Shown one piece after another: positions 5,293-5,385 of a DNA stretch of 5,385 bases. Position numbers and translations under genes: made by a program. Source of the DNA: GCA-003244245 sp046262495. Lineage in GTDB: Bacteria; Actinomycetota; Actinomycetes; Mycobacteriales; Pseudonocardiaceae. Below the pieces are notes generated by a model that had not been told where the DNA came from, ran no database searches, and saw only the letters and a list, made by a program, of their open reading frames with translations. Each line of letters starts with the position of its first letter. Within the stretch, counting starts at the first letter, position 1. Location of the stretch: assembly GCA_046262495.1 (NCBI GenBank), contig JBHEMR010000197.1, positions 1-5,385 of the forward strand. Direction: 5' to 3'.

Positions 5293-5385
5293 TCATCGTG
5301 TTCGTGGAACGCGCTGTTCGAGGGGATCGAGGTCGAAGGGCAAGTGTGGCTCGGCCTGGTACCAGTAGGCCACTGAGGAGTAATC
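5293..5385 (-). CDS. C-terminal end of a DUF2961/GH172-like glycoside hydrolase
   Basis: Reading the minus strand from the window edge gives 30 codons ending in TGA at 5295-5293. The peptide starts DYSSVAYWYQAEPHLPF and finishes in a short polar tail (LEQRVPRTR). The (D/W)YSS.AYWYQ.EPH.PF pattern is, from memory, the characteristic C-terminal strand of DUF2961 proteins, now classed as glycoside hydrolase family 172. Characterised members include a Bifidobacterium difructose dianhydride I synthase/hydrolase and exo-D-arabinofuranosidases acting on mycobacterial-type arabinan. No catalytic residue is in view, since only the C-terminus is present. The gene converges on mtlD across about 208 bp. 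Thirty residues cannot settle the substrate, and the family call itself should be confirmed with the full gene. Confidence 0.65.
   Translation of the reverse strand, partial: DYSSVAYWYQAEPHLPFDLDPLEQRVPRTR

Noticed and set aside
5018..5296. Minus-strand 92-residue frame whose ATG overlaps the hydrolase stop (ATGA)
   Set aside because: The stop/start overlap looks operon-like, but the protein is unrecognisable, lacks a ribosome binding site consistent with a separate gene, and overlaps the conserved mtlD C-terminus by 67 bp.
5081..5368. Plus-strand 95-residue frame after mtlD
   Set aside because: It is Arg/Gly-rich without recognisable motifs and runs antisense across the DUF2961-like C-terminus, which is the better supported reading of that DNA.

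Overview
The window comes from a high-GC actinobacterium, probably a mycobacterium or close relative. I infer this from the strong G/C bias at third codon positions, the frequent GTG starts, the GTGA stop/start overlaps and the style of the proteins. No RNA gene, CRISPR array or intact insertion sequence is visible.

Layout, left to right. (1) Positions 1-87 are the 3' end of an unidentified plus-strand gene, joined by a GTGA overlap to (2) mntH (84-1433), a complete Nramp-family Mn2+/Fe2+:H+ symporter. (3) The roughly 750 bp between mntH and xylB look like a gene graveyard. On the minus strand is a MerR-type regulator that keeps a good Shine-Dalgarno site and its DNA-binding head, then runs after a large internal deletion into a fragment of a PP2C phosphatase domain; the reading frame continues antisense into mntH. 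Divergent from it on the plus strand is a MntA-type nucleotidyltransferase antitoxin with an intact catalytic motif. Its 5' end appears to be built from the MerR regulatory region, and its HepT toxin partner is reduced to about seven codons. (4) xylB (2186-3601) and mtlD (3615-5084) are intact, 13 bp apart, and form a polyol-catabolism pair. (5) After a short intergenic stretch with weak hairpins, the last 93 bp carry the C-terminus of a convergent minus-strand gene that resembles DUF2961/GH172 furanosidases.

How the genes fit together. MtlD (polyol long-chain dehydrogenase) oxidises D-mannitol to D-fructose and, in characterised relatives, D-arabitol to D-xylulose. XylB phosphorylates D-xylulose to D-xylulose 5-phosphate for the pentose phosphate pathway. 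This is the MtlD/MtlY logic of the Pseudomonas mannitol/arabitol operon, but no transporter or fructokinase lies in the window. Characterised GH172 enzymes act on D-fructofuranosides or D-arabinofuranosides, so the convergent gene may supply related sugars; this link is inferred from proximity only. The manganese transporter has no evident functional connection to the polyol genes, and the degenerate zone between them looks like a junction left by successive deletions or recombinations.
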